64,000 nt of DNA, taken from the NCBI RefSeq assembly GCF_030272615.1, contig NC_081414.1, positions 527,785,137-527,849,136 on the forward strand, in the 5' to 3' direction. The stretch comes from Cryptomeria japonica. Taxonomy: Eukaryota > Streptophyta > Pinopsida > Cupressales > Cupressaceae. This document shows positions 43,123-56,409 of the stretch, one piece after another. Each line of letters starts with the position of its first letter. Position 1 is the first letter of the stretch. Under the pieces are notes generated by a model that was not told the origin of the DNA, did not search any database, and worked only from the letters and a program-made list of their open reading frames with translations. A program made the translations under genes and the position numbers.

Positions 43123-44698
43123 CTATTCAGAACTAGGGACAAACTTTGGTTTCCACACCTTATGAATGTTTGCCTTTGATTTGCATTGAGAAGAAGTATG
43201 TCCAAAGGTGTTACACTTAATGCACTTCACAATATTTGGAAAGCCATAGGCTTGATTGTGTCCAAACATAGGAATTCTATGTTGCAAAAATCTGCAAGTG
43301 TTAACCTTATGGCCAAACTTGTTGCAGTAAAAACAGTAACCATGAAAGAACCCAAACCTAAATGGTGTCATTCTGTTGTAACCCTGAAATTGTTTTCTAT
43401 TTGCAGGTTTAGTAATTTTTTTTGATGATTCAGTACTATCAAAACCTACACCTGTCAAATTCTTGCATTGTTTTTGTTTGCTTAAGATTTTATTCAAATG
43501 CAAGGTACTTTCATACTGCTCAATCTGCTTATGAAAAGAATTAGTTTGCTGTTCCAAAGTGTTGACTTTCAATTCACTATCAGCAAGTAAGACTTTCAGA
43601 TCTTCAACTGTTTGCTTTGAATCTTTTAATTCAATTTGTAAAATCTGGTTTTCACTTTCATGAGAAGCTACAAGTTTCTTTAGTCTTTTGATTTCTTTGG
43701 GAGCACAAAGTAACTCTCCTTGAAGATCAATTTCACCTTGATCTAAATCATTAGATTGATCTTCTGATATGTTAATTAAATCTTTCTTTGAGGAAGTTTC
43801 TATTTCAGCCATAAACAAAGTTTCATCACCTTCACAAGGTGAGTCATCTAAATCATTTTCAAAATCTTCTTTAATAAAAAGACTCTTCTTTTTCTGAAAA
43901 GGATTGAATTTCTTTTTAGAGTTCCAGTTTTTCTTTTTGAAATTATTTTCTTGTTTTTCTTCTTCACTAGTTTTGATCACTTAGGGGACATTAAGCAGCA
44001 AAGTGTCCAACTTTGCCACAATTAAAGCATTTGAAGGGTAATTTTCCCTTATACTTCTTTTTTAACTTTCTAACTAGCAGGGCTTCTATAGCATCTGAAA
44101 GTTCAGACTCACTATTTGGTTCCTCCTTCTTTTCTACTTTAAATGCAGTTTCTTTAGAACTAGAAGGATTACTACCTATCCTCATTTCATAGGCAGTGAG
44201 AATGCTTTGTAAGTTATCAAGAGACATAGTTGAAAAACTTTTCTTTTCTTCTAAGGTTGAAACCTTAGTTTCAAATTTGGGCAACAAAGTTCTGATGACC
44301 TTCCTTACAACATCTTTTTCATCAACAGTTTCACCAAGACCTCTTCTAGTGTTTACAACTTCATCTATTCTGAGAAAATAACTTGCAATAGTCTCATCTT
44401 CTTTCATTCTCAAAGACTCAAATTGATTTTTGAGTGTGAGAATCTTAGATTCCTTGACCTTTGCATCCCCTTGGTAAATAGTTTCAAGTTTGTTCCATAT
44501 CTCATAGGCAGATGCACAATGCATGACCTTTACAAAAACATCCTTGGTGAGACCACACAAGAGAGCATGCTTAGCTCTTGCATTTAATTCATAATGAGTT
44601 TTAGCATCATGATATGAGGGAATAGTAGTAGGAACAACATATTTAATGATCACAATGTTCCAAACATTAACATCAACTGAAATCAAGTATGTTTCCAT
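43123..44698 (-). pseudogene. Gag of Element E with coiled coil and three CCHC knuckles
   Basis: The first frame, 44698-43991, has a copia gag (UBN2-like) pattern: ALLCGLTKDVF, ASAYEIWNKLETIYQG, SFLRIDEVVN-like and LLPKFETKVSTLEE. It ends in CFNCGKVGHFAA, where TAA at 43991 replaces the residue before the last Cys. A one-base frameshift leads into 43980-43123, which holds a Lys-rich stretch, an acidic stretch, about 60 residues of coiled coil (IKRLKKLVASHESENQILQI), and two more knuckles, CFYCNKFGHKVNTC and CIKCNTFGHTSSQC. Gag would package element RNA. Confidence 0.85.
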
Positions 44699-44840
44699 CC
44701 TGATCCTCCAAAAAACATAATTTGTGCCATCAAAGAGGGGAGCTCTTGATAATGAGGCACCTTCTTGTGATTAAGCCATGACAATACTTCCAAAAGACCA
44801 GGAACAATCCCTAGGATAGACCTATATGAAGGGACCCTAC

Positions 44841-44852
44841 GCTCTGATACCA
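44841..44852 (-). promoter_or_regulatory. Primer-binding site of Element E (initiator tRNA-Met type)
   Basis: The minus strand reads TGGTATCAGAGC two bases after the LTR end CCAACA. This is the standard plant copia primer site. Confidence 0.95.
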
Positions 44853-44854
44853 CT

Positions 44855-46464
44855 TGTTGGAAGTGAATTGACTCTGAGAGGGGGGGGGGTGAATAAGAGG
44901 CAATAGAAATTTTGACTTATCTTGCACAAAAATAAAAACTGTTCACACTTGAACTTGGAGGAGGATTGAATCTTATTACAACATGTATTTATGACCATTC
45001 AATACAAATAAATTGATTTAACTTTTAAAGCTTATAACAGAAACTGACTCTTGCAAGAACAAGTTTGATCATTACATATATTGCAGCATTGAAAATAACA
45101 ATGAACAGTTTTGCACTTTGACTAAGATAATTAACATGACATGCTTGGGATCAAAATGACAAAAGAAATGCAAATAATAGAACTCATGAATGAGACAAAG
45201 ATAAACGTATCAGAGCAGTCTAATGAGGCAGAGTAAAGCACTTAACACATGACACAAAGATTTTCATGAGTGGAAAACCCTCTTGGGGTAGAAAAACCAC
45301 TTGGTAAATTTTTTTTTATTATCTTGAAGAGCACCAACACAGTACACCGTTTTTGAAGTCTCAAACTTCAAGGAGCACCAACCCCCTATGTTTCATACAA
45401 CTTCAGAAAACCATCTCAAGTTACAGTTACTGGTAACCTTATAATTGCACTATAGTTTGCAATCACAAAATTATCAATGAATGGAACGAGTTTGATATAA
45501 CAATATCGTGCAATTATTCCAGCTACAAAAATTCTCAATAAATCTTTTTAGATCTCTGTATAACAACTAGAGAGTACAATCTCAATCTCTATAAAAATAT
45601 CAATGCTCTGTTTTCAACCGGATTCTATATGCTTGTTATAACAGTGATGCACAAAACAAAACTCTGTTACTGTGATTTTATGCTTTGTATTTTTCAATGA
45701 AATCTGTAAAAAAATTCTGTCTCAGGTATAACTATATATAACAGAAAAATGTCTTCATGAATGTCTTCAACCATAACCCTCGTATAAGGTTAGGAAACCC
45801 TAACTAGGGTTTATACTAAAGACTAAAATGTAACATGTTGATCATACAAAATAACTGTTCGAGATACAACTGTCTCATTTTTCCTTTTCCAAAAACAGAA
45901 AACTTCCTGTAATGTCTTTTTATTTGGCTTCCAAAGAATATCGAAACTTAGGAAAAACATTATTGTTTTTCATTTCTCAAATTATGACAAACCAAAAATA
46001 AACTGGAAACCATTCTTATAAAAAACTTTTGTATTTCTGTTTCTTAAAAAAACGTTTTTCTCTTCCCATTTACCATTTACCCTTCTAGATTTCATGAAGA
46101 AACTGCAATAATAAGAAAGATGTTACCCGTTTCTCGAAGATATGCACCTGGGCAAATTGACCCGAAAAATCTGCACATAATCCCAACAATATCGTCCATA
46201 CAAAGCATCATTTGAATCGCCATTTCCTGTAGATAAATATATCTGAGATCCATAAAAAATATTGACCAAAAATCCCTCTATAACGGCCTGAGAAATGTTC
46301 ACGCGGCAAGCATGGGCTCTTCATGTCATCGCACTAAGAGGACCCACATCATATATTTGCTGGCAGTACTGAACCAAAACATTTTACAAATATATTACAA
46401 GTTGCCAATAACAAGACCAATTAAATGGCACCCTTTTTGTCACCAAGGACAACTAAGGGTAACA
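44855..46464 (-). repeat. 5' LTR of Element E (1610 bp)
   Basis: Collinear with the left LTR, with a ~145-bp deletion at about 46317 and scattered substitutions. TATA candidate TATATATA at 45733-45740 (minus strand). Confidence 0.93.
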
Positions 46465-46469
46465 ACTTC
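46465..46469. repeat. Target-site duplication of Element E, right copy
   Basis: ACTTC, identical to 37445-37449. Confidence 0.92.
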
Positions 46470-47227
46470 GAGTTTACAATCTACTTATGAAAACAAGTTT
46501 CGAGCTTCCTCCCATGCAATCTATGCCAAAGTCCATGCCGAAAGTCATGGTGGCAGGGACTGTGTGTGGGAGCAAACAAAACTACGAAGTGGTCTCCGTG
46601 GGTTGTGATGTGTACTCAAATACGCACAACATACAATTCTATGATTCCATGGAAAATTCGTGGAGGACTGTACTCCAGCTGCCTATCGATGTTTCAATAT
46701 CTAGGCATCATGGTATGGTATTATGCAAAGATGTTCTAGTTTGTGCCACACGACTGCCTAAGGTATGCTTTTTGGTGTATAACATACGAGAGGGTAAGTC
46801 AAGTATGAGTTTAGTACCATTACCTACGGCAATAAGAAAATGTAAATGGCATTTGATTGCATGTGGATCTTCAGTTGTACTAGTAGGAGCAGTCCTGGCT
46901 AATTGGCGCGCGAACCATTGGTATTTGAAAGATGGGATTGTGTGGGTCTTAGAGAAGGAAGAGGGTTCATCTTGTAATTGTAATTGGAAGGAGATTACAA
47001 GGATGCCACCCTCTTTATGCCAGGATCCTAAGTGGAGGTCTCCCTTTTTCTATGAGTGTGAGTGCATCGGTATAGAGAACTACCTGTGCTTGAGAAAGAA
47101 AGGAAGTCGAGATGTATGCACATACAATTTAATTGATGGGTCCTGGAATTGGCTTGCAGAATGTCCACTGAATAAATGGATTCCTAGAATGATAGCCTTG
47201 GAATCTAGGCCTAATACGCAGATGTGA
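46470..47227 (+). pseudogene. F-box/kelch-like gene, 3' part, continuing after Element E
   Basis: With one ACTTC counted once, the frame of 37224-37449 continues here without a break: KKGTL then RVYNLLMKTSFELPPM, the usual VYNPLTK...LPPM lead-in to kelch repeats. Kelch-like stretches follow: KVMVAGTVCG, YEVVSVGCDVYSN, IQFYDSMENSWRTV and MVLCKDVLVCATR, then a long C-terminal region ending ALESRPNTQM. The two parts together give 327 residues, short of the ~400 usual for the family because the F-box is not in frame. The 3' part has no stop or frameshift, so the insertion may be fairly recent. An internal ATG at 46487 could still start a truncated protein. Confidence 0.75.
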
Positions 47228-47316
47228 TTGCTTTATAGGAGGGTTGTATCTTGATGATGGATAATCTCCTGTTGTATTTAATTGGAAATGACTCCATCTG
47301 TTTATATGGCTAATTA

Positions 47317-47322
47317 AATAAA
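47317..47322 (+). terminator. Candidate polyadenylation signal of the F-box/kelch gene
   Basis: AATAAA about 90 bp after the stop codon, followed by a T-rich stretch. Confidence 0.5.
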
Positions 47323-50300
47323 ATATTGAGTGAGTTTAATTTTTAAATGAACCAATTCATTCTGTTTGTAATTCAGTGTTATTTCTGTCCGTTCTTTGCC
47401 CGTGTTATATGTGTTTAGTTTTATAAGTGAATTTTATTATGAAACTGCCTCGTGCAAATGCAACAATGTAATATGCTGATTAATGACATTTGATTTTCAC
47501 AGTTCATAATGATAAACAGATAGTTTCTGGATTAAATTGTGACTGGATTAAATTATGACTGATTTTTTAGTATCAATGTTTCAGATCACACTTCATAATC
47601 TTGCTGTAAATACAAGCTATAAGACAACCTTATGACTTGCAACTTATTTGGCTGCTTTCCAAGCTATAATACGACCTTATGGCTTACTGATTTAACTAGG
47701 AAGTGCCTTTTTTAAGATTTTGATTCTCAAAGTACCGGAGGATATGGCATTAAGACTAGAAGCAAAAGATTATTTTCTCAATAAACATCCTCGTATGATG
47801 ATATGGTGTGTTTTATGTAAGGAAGGCTTGCTGCAAAGAATTCACAAACGAGTACAATAACTGATATTGCCGTGTTTTTCTGAGCTGCTTTGTTTATATG
47901 TTAAATGGACTAATTAACTTATAGTATCACTGAAGATTCGATGTTTTTCGGTGATTAGTGAGGAGATTGCATACTGATTTACAAGCATTATCTAGAGGGA
48001 GAAATGTATCAAAGCTCAGGTAATGTAATTTTATGTTTTCTTGAAGATTTGGATTGCGTCTATTTCGATAGGAATATTAAAGAAGAAATGATATGGATGC
48101 AGGCCTGAATCCATGCTTCCATGCGTATGGAAGATATGACATTGCTATCTTTCATGTTGATAATCTTGAAAACAGTTTAAGGTCATGACAAAGGAAAAAG
48201 ACACAGTTAACCTACAATTGGATTGCACTATTTTTTGAAGTATGGAGAAGCCATAAGGACATTGACAAAGACTCCTAGTTGCGTATATCACAAGGATCTG
48301 AATTTGATATTTATAGGATATAGCCAAGAATACAGTAAAGGTGGATGGGTTCTTGCACCTCGGAGGGATTCACAAAATTGCTTATCCTTAAATGATTTTA
48401 ATGCTCAGAGGAATGGAGGGCTGGTACAGTTTGGAACGGACATTTTCAAAGTCTCTGGAAACAAGGAAACATACGCGTACTGTTAGTGTACATATTGAAT
48501 AGATGACCGAGACATGCTATTTAGAAAAGTGGGGAAAGAACTCAAAGTGAATTAATTCTTACGAACTTTTGTTTTGGAAATATTTTTCAGAACCAAAACC
48601 AGACATTAAAACTAGAGATTACGCTTTTTAATATTGAATTGAAATCTTAGTTTTAGTTCGTTTTCCTTTCTTTTTCAATATTGTCATAATAATAATATTT
48701 CTTTCGTTTAATACAAGTATTTTTTAATGGTTCCAACTTCCAAGTGAGCAAGATTGGACATTGTTGTGTGTTTAAATGGAACAATGAGGGTTGAATTTGG
48801 TGTCCTCACCCTAATAAAAATAATAAAAATGTAAAATCATCACAGTTCCAAAAATGCCATTGCACGAAGATCAATGTGTTATGTATGTCAACTGAATCAT
48901 GTCTAAAAGGCCAAGGATTCTGGATTACAATCGTAAACAAAACTAAACTAACCCTGAATGGAGAGGTCATCAAGCTTGATGATCAAGATCTCAAGCAAAT
49001 AGAACATCAGTAACCTCATTAGCATCATTTAGAACACAACGTTTATTCACTTCAATGACTGAAATATAACAGATGTTTTACAGATAAAGAATTAAATGGA
49101 TGACACTCCGCACCCTTCAGGTTTTGATTGTAGCCCAGAGTGTCCTATCTTGTCTGTTTTGAGTCTCTGATGACTGAAACATATCTAAGAAATTCTGCTG
49201 TCATCTCCTGCATTGATCCAGCCTTCTCAGTTTTGCTGGATCTTTAAATTACGTAAAGATATCCAAGGCTTTAAAAAAAAACCTTTCTGTGCAACTTCAT
49301 ATACCAACAACGATAACAGTTGATACAGCCACTAATTGGTTGAGGCATTTTGAAAAGCAGTTTGTGGGTCATAATGCATTCACGTTTCATACTCTATATG
49401 ATTGGGACAAGCACGACCTGTTTATCTGACAAAAAAAAAACTTTCACTTATCTTTGGAAGATTATACTCTAATCCAAAAATTTGTCCTGTCCAAAACTTC
49501 ACGAGCATTATAACTGATGGACAGCAAGTGTTTTTGCCTTCCCAAAACTGAGTATATGCAAGAGACATGAAAGTCAGGATAATTCTAAGTCTCAAGCCCA
49601 TACTTGGCAGTTGGCGCAATCAATGACAATGATTTTTGTTGTTGCAGCATTCTTTTTACGCTAACGTCGGACTGTACTCTACTTCCAATTTATATTGATG
49701 GAGCTCCAACCCTGTTTCAAAGCCCTTATATCAGCACCCTATTAAGATAAGACCATGTCGTGATGAGGCCAGTTGTCACTAGGCAATATATTAGTCTTGT
49801 ATGTTCTTCTTTATTTGCATATAGGCTGATCTGGAAGTTTCATTGGCCCGATTTTAATTTTTGGACAGCCTAGCAAACCTCCTTTGCTATGTTTGAGGGT
49901 GACTTAGTAGGCCACTATACGAGTTCATAGCAAGAAAGTGGAGTTTTTCTCTGTTGGTGTTTTAACTGAGCCAAAAAAGGACCTTCGATTGAGAAATTTT
50001 TCTTAAAAGCTATTAGAAAGAAAAAAGTAAAAACTATTTTTTTTCCGTTTCGGAAGTAGGCAGGGGGTGATGTTTCAAGTTATATTCTGTAATTTATCAA
50101 GAAATAAAAGTATCATTTTGTCTTTTTTGAAGATAATAATTTTCGTGATTGATGAGACTGCATTATATTCTTTCATTCCCTATCATGAACTCTCCTGTGT
50201 AAGAGGGTGCATTAAATGAAGTTTGTGGGTTGCTACTCAGTTTCTGTCAGTGGGATCTGGGGGTGAACAATGCAGGTTGGATTAGAGCAGATCCTGGCTT

Positions 50301-52870
50301 ATTGGAGGTAGATCATAATTCCAGAGGACAGCTCTTCTACAAGGCTATTTGACAAACGATGTACATGCCTTTATAGTACCTCCAAATCCATCAAGTTACA
50401 ACTGAAAGATCCGCTGATATTTTCTGTTCCGAAATAGTCAGTTTGTTTTCAACTGGAAGGATAATGAGAAGTGAGAAAATTCAAGACACTTTACATGTAC
50501 AAAAGATTATGTGATGTTTTATTAGGATTCAACTGTATAGTTTTTGAGTCAGTCTTTCACAGGAGTAGGTTCACAATAAGTGATCTTTTAGAGAACCCAC
50601 ATAACATTCATTGCATCCATGTAATGTTCACAAGGGTGAAACATTTGGGACTTTTAAAGAGGTCACCCATCCTTGTACTATTCCAAGTCAAGTATGCTTA
50701 ACAATGAAGGTTCTCCAAAGATCAAGCCCACTTAATTTGTCATTTCATTTACTAAATTTTTAGCAAGTGTTGTGCCTAATGAACTATTCCTTATAGAAAT
50801 CTTAACTCATTATGAACTGTTCTTTATAAAATCTCATTCATTTTCAAGTAGGTGGTGTTTTCACAGTGCCAGATTATGCAATGTTTAATTAGGATTCAAT
50901 TTCATAGTATGGATCAACTATTTTTGGATTAGAAAAGATCAGAGTTCAATTGTGAAGCTGCAATGAAGTAACAGATGTCCTTCAAATTATTGTTTTGAGC
51001 ATTTACACAGCACAAATGGACTGGCTCAGTCAACTCATGTTTTTAAATTATTTCTGAGACAATACATTCTTCTGATCTGCAAGCCTAAGTAAAAGTATTT
51101 TCCTTGTGCATCCTCCCTTGCTAGACATGATTAGACAGCAGTCCATTTGGATCTGTGGAAGGATCTACAATGAGCTAATAGCTTCGTTTTATGGAAAAGA
51201 CTTCCAATTTGTACTGAATCCATCTTTACGATACCTGGTTCCTCAGAGTAAGGAACATAAGTTACAGACGGTTCTTGAATTGTTGCTATTTGAGCTTGGT
51301 TGATATTTTGGACAACTGATAGGTCCTTCCAAGACCTCTTCAGATCCTTAGATTCTTGGTGATGTATCCTACAATATCAGACGTGAGTACCCACAGGTTT
51401 GAGATTGTGATTCTGGTTTGTTACAGTAGTGGGAATGATTTTAAGGGCTTGGCTAGGTGGGGAATTGCACTTAGTTGTTTGTAGAAAATTCCAATTCATA
51501 TTCCGAAAATAATAAGGAAATATTTAAGTGTTAAGGGTACAAAAGACAACCAGGAAACATTTCCTAGGAATTTTCAGGGGAGCAGATATGCAAACACTAG
51601 TCAGTGCAAACATTCCATTATCATATAAAAAATGTTCGAGCATATAAGAAATGGTTTTTGAATCCTCATTGTTGAGAACCTACTACCAACATGCTATTAG
51701 ATTCGAGTCAGATGATACCTGATTGAAAATTTAAAAAGTAACATAGTTATGCTAAAGTGGACTTTGTTCTAGAAGCCTAGTCCTACCAACTTTATTCCTC
51801 TATTCATCTAAGGATATTCCCAAAAATTTATGAAAATATTGTGTTTTTCTTACGATATCCAGTGGTTATTAACACGTGGCCAGGTCACTAATATGTGTAC
51901 CAAAAGAAACAGCTGTTTAGGTATCTTTGATACTATTTAAAAATCAATCTTGAAAGGTACAAAAAGATTCGAGTACTCTCATTTGGATGCTCATTTGATT
52001 AACTTGTCCAGATTTTGTCCTCAAATAGCAGGCTCATTATATGGATAGTTATGGGAAACTAATGGCACATCATCGTTCCCAATTTGTTCTCTATTCTAGC
52101 TATGGAGTGGTCATGCACCGATGTTTGGGAAGTAAATGAAGGAAGCCCAATGTGTCAGGGTTATAGGATGAATTTGACTCTTTAAGGATCAATTGTTGGC
52201 ATTAGTTTTTCAGTATATTAGATTAAGTGTATGAGTTTTTGGCTTAATGTAAGTTTTTTAGCTAGACGTTTTTAATTACATTGGATGGTCCATCATCAGG
52301 AAGGGGTAAAAACTATTAGATAAATCTATTTTTTAAAAATCATTTTCGAAAATAAAATATTTTAGATAAACCTACCATTTCATTATTGGTGAACACACAA
52401 ACTTACTAGGTTGTAATTTCTTTTGAAGCTTGTGTAGATCGACTGAATAGATTAAATAAATCCATCTGCAAATTTCACATTCCAACAAATGGGATATTGG
52501 ATATAATGATGTCTTAAAAATAAGGAATTTTATCAACATTATGTTAAAAGATCATAATTGAAAGATTTCTAGACTGTCAAATTTATCAGCTATATTTTAA
52601 TGCTTTCTAAAAAGAGAACTAGTCGGAATATGCTCAATGTAAAGAGCATTAGCAAATCTAGTAGACAACTTGCATGTCAGCTGAAACAACTGTAAGATGG
52701 TATTATGATGATGTATCTTTATGTCTGATTTGTAAGGTGCGAGATCTTTTTTGACCGTATCTTTTGAAGCCATTATTGGGTTGATGATTTATGAATCCAA
52801 ACTTTCAATATTATCTCATCCATTTTTATTTTATAAAAATCAACTATTGTATTGAAGTTGAGACGAGATT
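47323..52870. other. Intergenic DNA without recognised gene
   Basis: Base composition is less extreme than elsewhere and no LTR, RT or repeat is recognisable. Short open stretches at 48223-48486 (87 codons), 50471-50701 and 51106-51303 show no motif and no conserved context; I do not call them genes. Confidence 0.45.
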
Positions 52871-55018
52871 GTTGGGATAAAGGTGTCTCAACCTTTGCAA
52901 ATCTTAACATTGATTTTGTATTTATTTTTTTATTATTTTATTTATTATTTGCTTACAAATGTCTAGTTATCTAGTTTGACCCATAGGCTTGGTGGCATTG
53001 TACTTGGTGATGATTATATGAAACATATGTTGCACATGCAGAGGTAGGCATCCCACTTTGAGGATCTTGACAAGTGTCAGCCTATGATAGATTCTATGAC
53101 ATATTGGACAAGTGGTAGGAAATACCTTTTTCCTTGGAGAAGGTGGGTCCCCAAGTTGGGTTATGATGAGTTGTAAGAGAATAAGCTAATATTAGTAATT
53201 TATGACAAATTTTCTTACAATTGTAAGTGTTGTAAGTTGTGATGATTGTAAGATGCATAAGAGCATCTGTTATACCTCCAAATAGTAAATTTTGGGTGCC
53301 CAACTTAGGAGGTTTGAATGGGGAGTCATTTGGAGGTATGCATGTGTCATTTGCATGCATTTTGGTGGCCCAAAAATAGGGCCAAATGCTTTGTGGTGCA
53401 GGGGCACTCAAAGGTGTGCTAGTATCTTTTCAACACGTGTTTGAATGCAAAGTAATGTGTTACCTTGAAGGTTTCTTGTGTAGGTCCTAAATGGATGTTG
53501 TAGGTCTAATGCTACCAATGCTATGTAACAAGCCCAAGGCTCCAAGGTGTGTACTTAGTCAAAAGCCTTGTATGGGCATTTTATTTATGTTTTTGGTGTC
53601 TAGGGGTCCTAGAGGTGTTGTGTGTCCACTTTGTAACCTTGGGTGTGAAGGCAAGTGTGTGATGTAATAATTTGTCCAAAGTTGCTATGTTGTCATAGGC
53701 AATTTTGCAAAAAATTGAGTCGTGGTTGCCCAACGGCTAGTTGGTTGCACTTGTACATTGGGAGGTGGTTAGAAGGATTCCTTGGCCTTATTTAAGCTTG
53801 AGGAACGATTCCCAAAGGTTAGATTGAGAATTTGAAAGAAATTTATGCTTCCTACAATTCTGAAACTGTCATTTTTACTACATTTTCTTGTGTTCTTGTC
53901 TTTGGTACGGATTTGTACGGACATCTGGAAGGGCTAATGTCTTGAATAGGTTGTAACAGTGAATCATATTTCATTTGATGTAGGTTTGAGGTCTTGAAGC
54001 TCTGTGGTTGAAGAGTAATTGAATTTTCTTTCTCGCTGCCTGGAAGAAACCCCCAAAATCAGGGTTTGGATGCAAAAGGTGCCACCATTCAACATTCCTC
54101 AATGAGAATCGTCTGAAACCCTGGGGAATGTTGGATTACCATGTATACTAGATGATTTTCTTGGTTTTGGAAGCAAAAGATCTCACCTTGCACTTTTGGA
54201 GTGATGCCCTAGACTTGACATTACCCATGTGGCAAGTCTGTGCAGTGAAGGATTGATTGAATCCTTGGAGCAGTGGACAAAACGGTGATAAAAAATTGCA
54301 TGGAGGGGACCCTTAGACATGTGAAGACCCTCTCCAAAAGCCCTAAATTTATTCCCATTATGATTGGTGAAGGTTTTGAGACCTAAAACCCCTATACTGG
54401 CTAACTAGGCTAAAATAGGCATAGTAGGGTTTGAACACTTGCACTCAAAACCCAGATGCAAAAGTTTGAAATACTTTAGAGGGTCCAAAAGGGTACCTGA
54501 ATATCAAATTTTTTCAAGGGGTTGTTCGGAGAGATTGGTAGATAAAGAGGAAAAATCCCAAACAGAGGCCTAATTGCTTGTAGCCCTATTTCCTAGGTCA
54601 CTAAGAACAAAAGGCACAAAGGGCTTGTAAGCACAGACCAAAGAGGTCTAATTCAATGCAAATACCATGTCAAAAATTCTCAAACACCAACACATGACAT
54701 ATTCCACCATTTGATCAAAAGGTCCTATTGGCAAGGGGCTTGGGGTTGTGAGGTGTCTTGGTTTAGGGGTTGAGTACATAGGAGTGGGAGTCTCCTTGAG
54801 AAACCAAGCCGTCCCAAGTGGATTGATCCTTGGGAAGGATCAAGGACAAGCTTAATAACCTTTGGAAGGTTGGAGGTATTGGACCATTGGATGGTGCCAA
54901 GTGCTAACCCACAGAAGAAGCCAAGGAAATTGCTCGTTAACACCAAACCCTTTGCATCACTTTGCACAACCCCATCTTGTAACTTCATCTAGAAGCTTCC
55001 TCTTGAGTTTTATTTCTT
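52871..55018 (+). other. Possible far-5' LTR or flank of Element F
   Basis: TGTTGGGATAAAGGTG at 52873 looks like a copia LTR start and could be the 5' edge of a very long LTR ending at 55390. No partner copy is present to prove it. No coding sequence is seen. Confidence 0.3.
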
Positions 55019-55390
55019 TATAAAAGGTAGCCTTGGAGAGTATTAGTGATATTGTGTATTGTAGGTGAAGTGATATGCTGTCGGAATTAATCCAAATTAT
55101 GGATTGCTAGTTGTAGATTTTTGTTGAAGAAGCTAAGTGCTGATATTGTATTATAAGAGTTTGTTTACTGAAATACAAAGTACTGTGATTTTGGAGTGTG
55201 GGGTTTTTTACTCGAAAGGGTTTTCTCCACAATATATCTTGTGTTCATTATGTTTATCTTTATGTATGCTTATTATCTACTTGAGAATGTGTTTCTGATT
55301 CTACAATAGAAGATTTGTAAAGAAGATTTGTACTATCTCCCCAGCTAGATTAGTGTTTGGAGGTTTTTTCCGCATGTTAACTTCCTTTCA
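55019..55390 (+). repeat. LTR of Element F: TATA box to 3' end
   Basis: TATAAAAGG at 55019-55027, then a typical copia R/U5 with GGTTTTTTACTCGAAAGG and TTTTCTCCACAATATATCTT, ending CTTCCTTTCA at 55390, two bases before the primer site. A shorter LTR starting at TGTCGGAATT (about 55079) with TATAAGAG as TATA box is also possible. Confidence 0.65.
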
Positions 55391-55392
55391 GT

Positions 55393-55404
55393 TGGTATCA
55401 GAGC
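55393..55404 (+). promoter_or_regulatory. Primer-binding site of Element F (initiator tRNA-Met type)
   Basis: TGGTATCAGAGC, the standard plant Ty1/copia primer site, 130 bp before the gag start. Confidence 0.95.
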
Positions 55405-55535
55405 TTGACTAGTTTTGGTACCATTGTTGGGTAGTGGGTTCTTTGTACTGATCTTAGTTTGAGTGGGAGATTTTGCAAGGTATTTCAAAATCTTGCTGCA
55501 GGAAGAAGATAGCAAGCACATCTGCAAAAGTTGAT

Positions 55536-56409
55536 ATGGAGAAGTTTAATGGCAACAACTTTGAACTTTGGAAGTTGAAAATGGAAGATATGCTCGTGGA
55601 TAGAGATATATGGGATACAATATCTAGAACAAAACCTTAGATCATAGTGCAATATGTTTGGGATACAATGGATCGAAAAGCTAAGGGCCTTATAAGGCTC
55701 TATTTAGTAGACTCCGTTTTGTTGAATATCCATGAAGAGAAGACTACGAAAGATCTTTGGAAGAAGGTTGGAGATGTTTATCAAGCTAAATCCTTGTAAA
55801 GAAGATTTTTCTGAGAAAGAAAATGTATTCTGTGAGGATGGAAGATGGAGGATCTGTTGTTGATCATCTCAATGCATTCAATATGATTGTTGCTTAGTTG
55901 GGTTCTGTAGGTAACAAGATTGAGGAGGATGATTAGTGCATGCTTCTGTTGTGTTCTTTGCTTAACTCATGGACCACCTTGTTATGGCTATTAAAAGGAC
56001 AACCACCACGTTCAAGATGGATGAGGTGGTAGCATTGTTACTTTCTAAAGAGATGCAAAGGAAGACTTATAAGTCAACTAGGGAGGCTCTTGCAGTTCGT
56101 GGTAGATTGAAAGAGAAAGGCAAGAAGGACAAGAAAGATGAAAGGGGCAAATCCAAATCCCGTGGGAGATCTAAGTCTCCTGAGAAGTCCAAGGTAAAAT
56201 GTTGGAACTGCAACAAAATCACTCATTTTCGTAAATATTGTAAAGAGGAGAAAAAGAAGAAGAGACCCTCCGATTCAAATTTAGACAAATCCTCTCAAGA
56301 TAATGGTGAAGCATTTGTCGTAGCCTTGGCAACACATGCATCAAAATATGTGTGGCTAATAGATTCGGGTGCATCTTTTCACATGACCTCACACGGGTTG
56401 GTTTTCTAA
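55536..56409 (+). pseudogene. Gag and protease start of Element F
   Basis: ATG at 55536: MEKFNGNNFELWKLKMEDML, the copia gag opening. Stops at about 55637, 55796, 55895 and 55934 and a frameshift near 55968 follow. The next piece, 55969-56409, has TTTTFKMDEVVALLLSKEMQ, a Lys/Arg/Ser-rich linker, the CCHC knuckle CWNCNKITHFRKYC and the protease start VWLIDSGASFHMTSH with D-S-G intact. Confidence 0.85.

Larger units (their letters stand above)
37450..46464 (-). mobile_element. Element E: complete Ty1/copia retrotransposon (9.0 kb), inserted in an F-box/kelch gene
   Basis: LTRs at 37450-39232 and 44855-46464, an initiator-Met-type primer site next to the right LTR, a purine tract next to the left LTR, and minus-strand gag, protease, integrase, RT and RNase H in copia order. 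ACTTC flanks it on both sides. Three CCHC knuckles with a coiled coil between the first and second, plus several purine tracts near the 3' LTR, suggest a Sirevirus-like lineage (inference). Stops, frameshifts and catalytic substitutions make this copy inactive. Confidence 0.95.

Noticed and set aside
48223-48486. 87-codon ORF downstream of the F-box/kelch gene
   Set aside because: No motif and no continuity with the kelch frame; it could be a chance frame.
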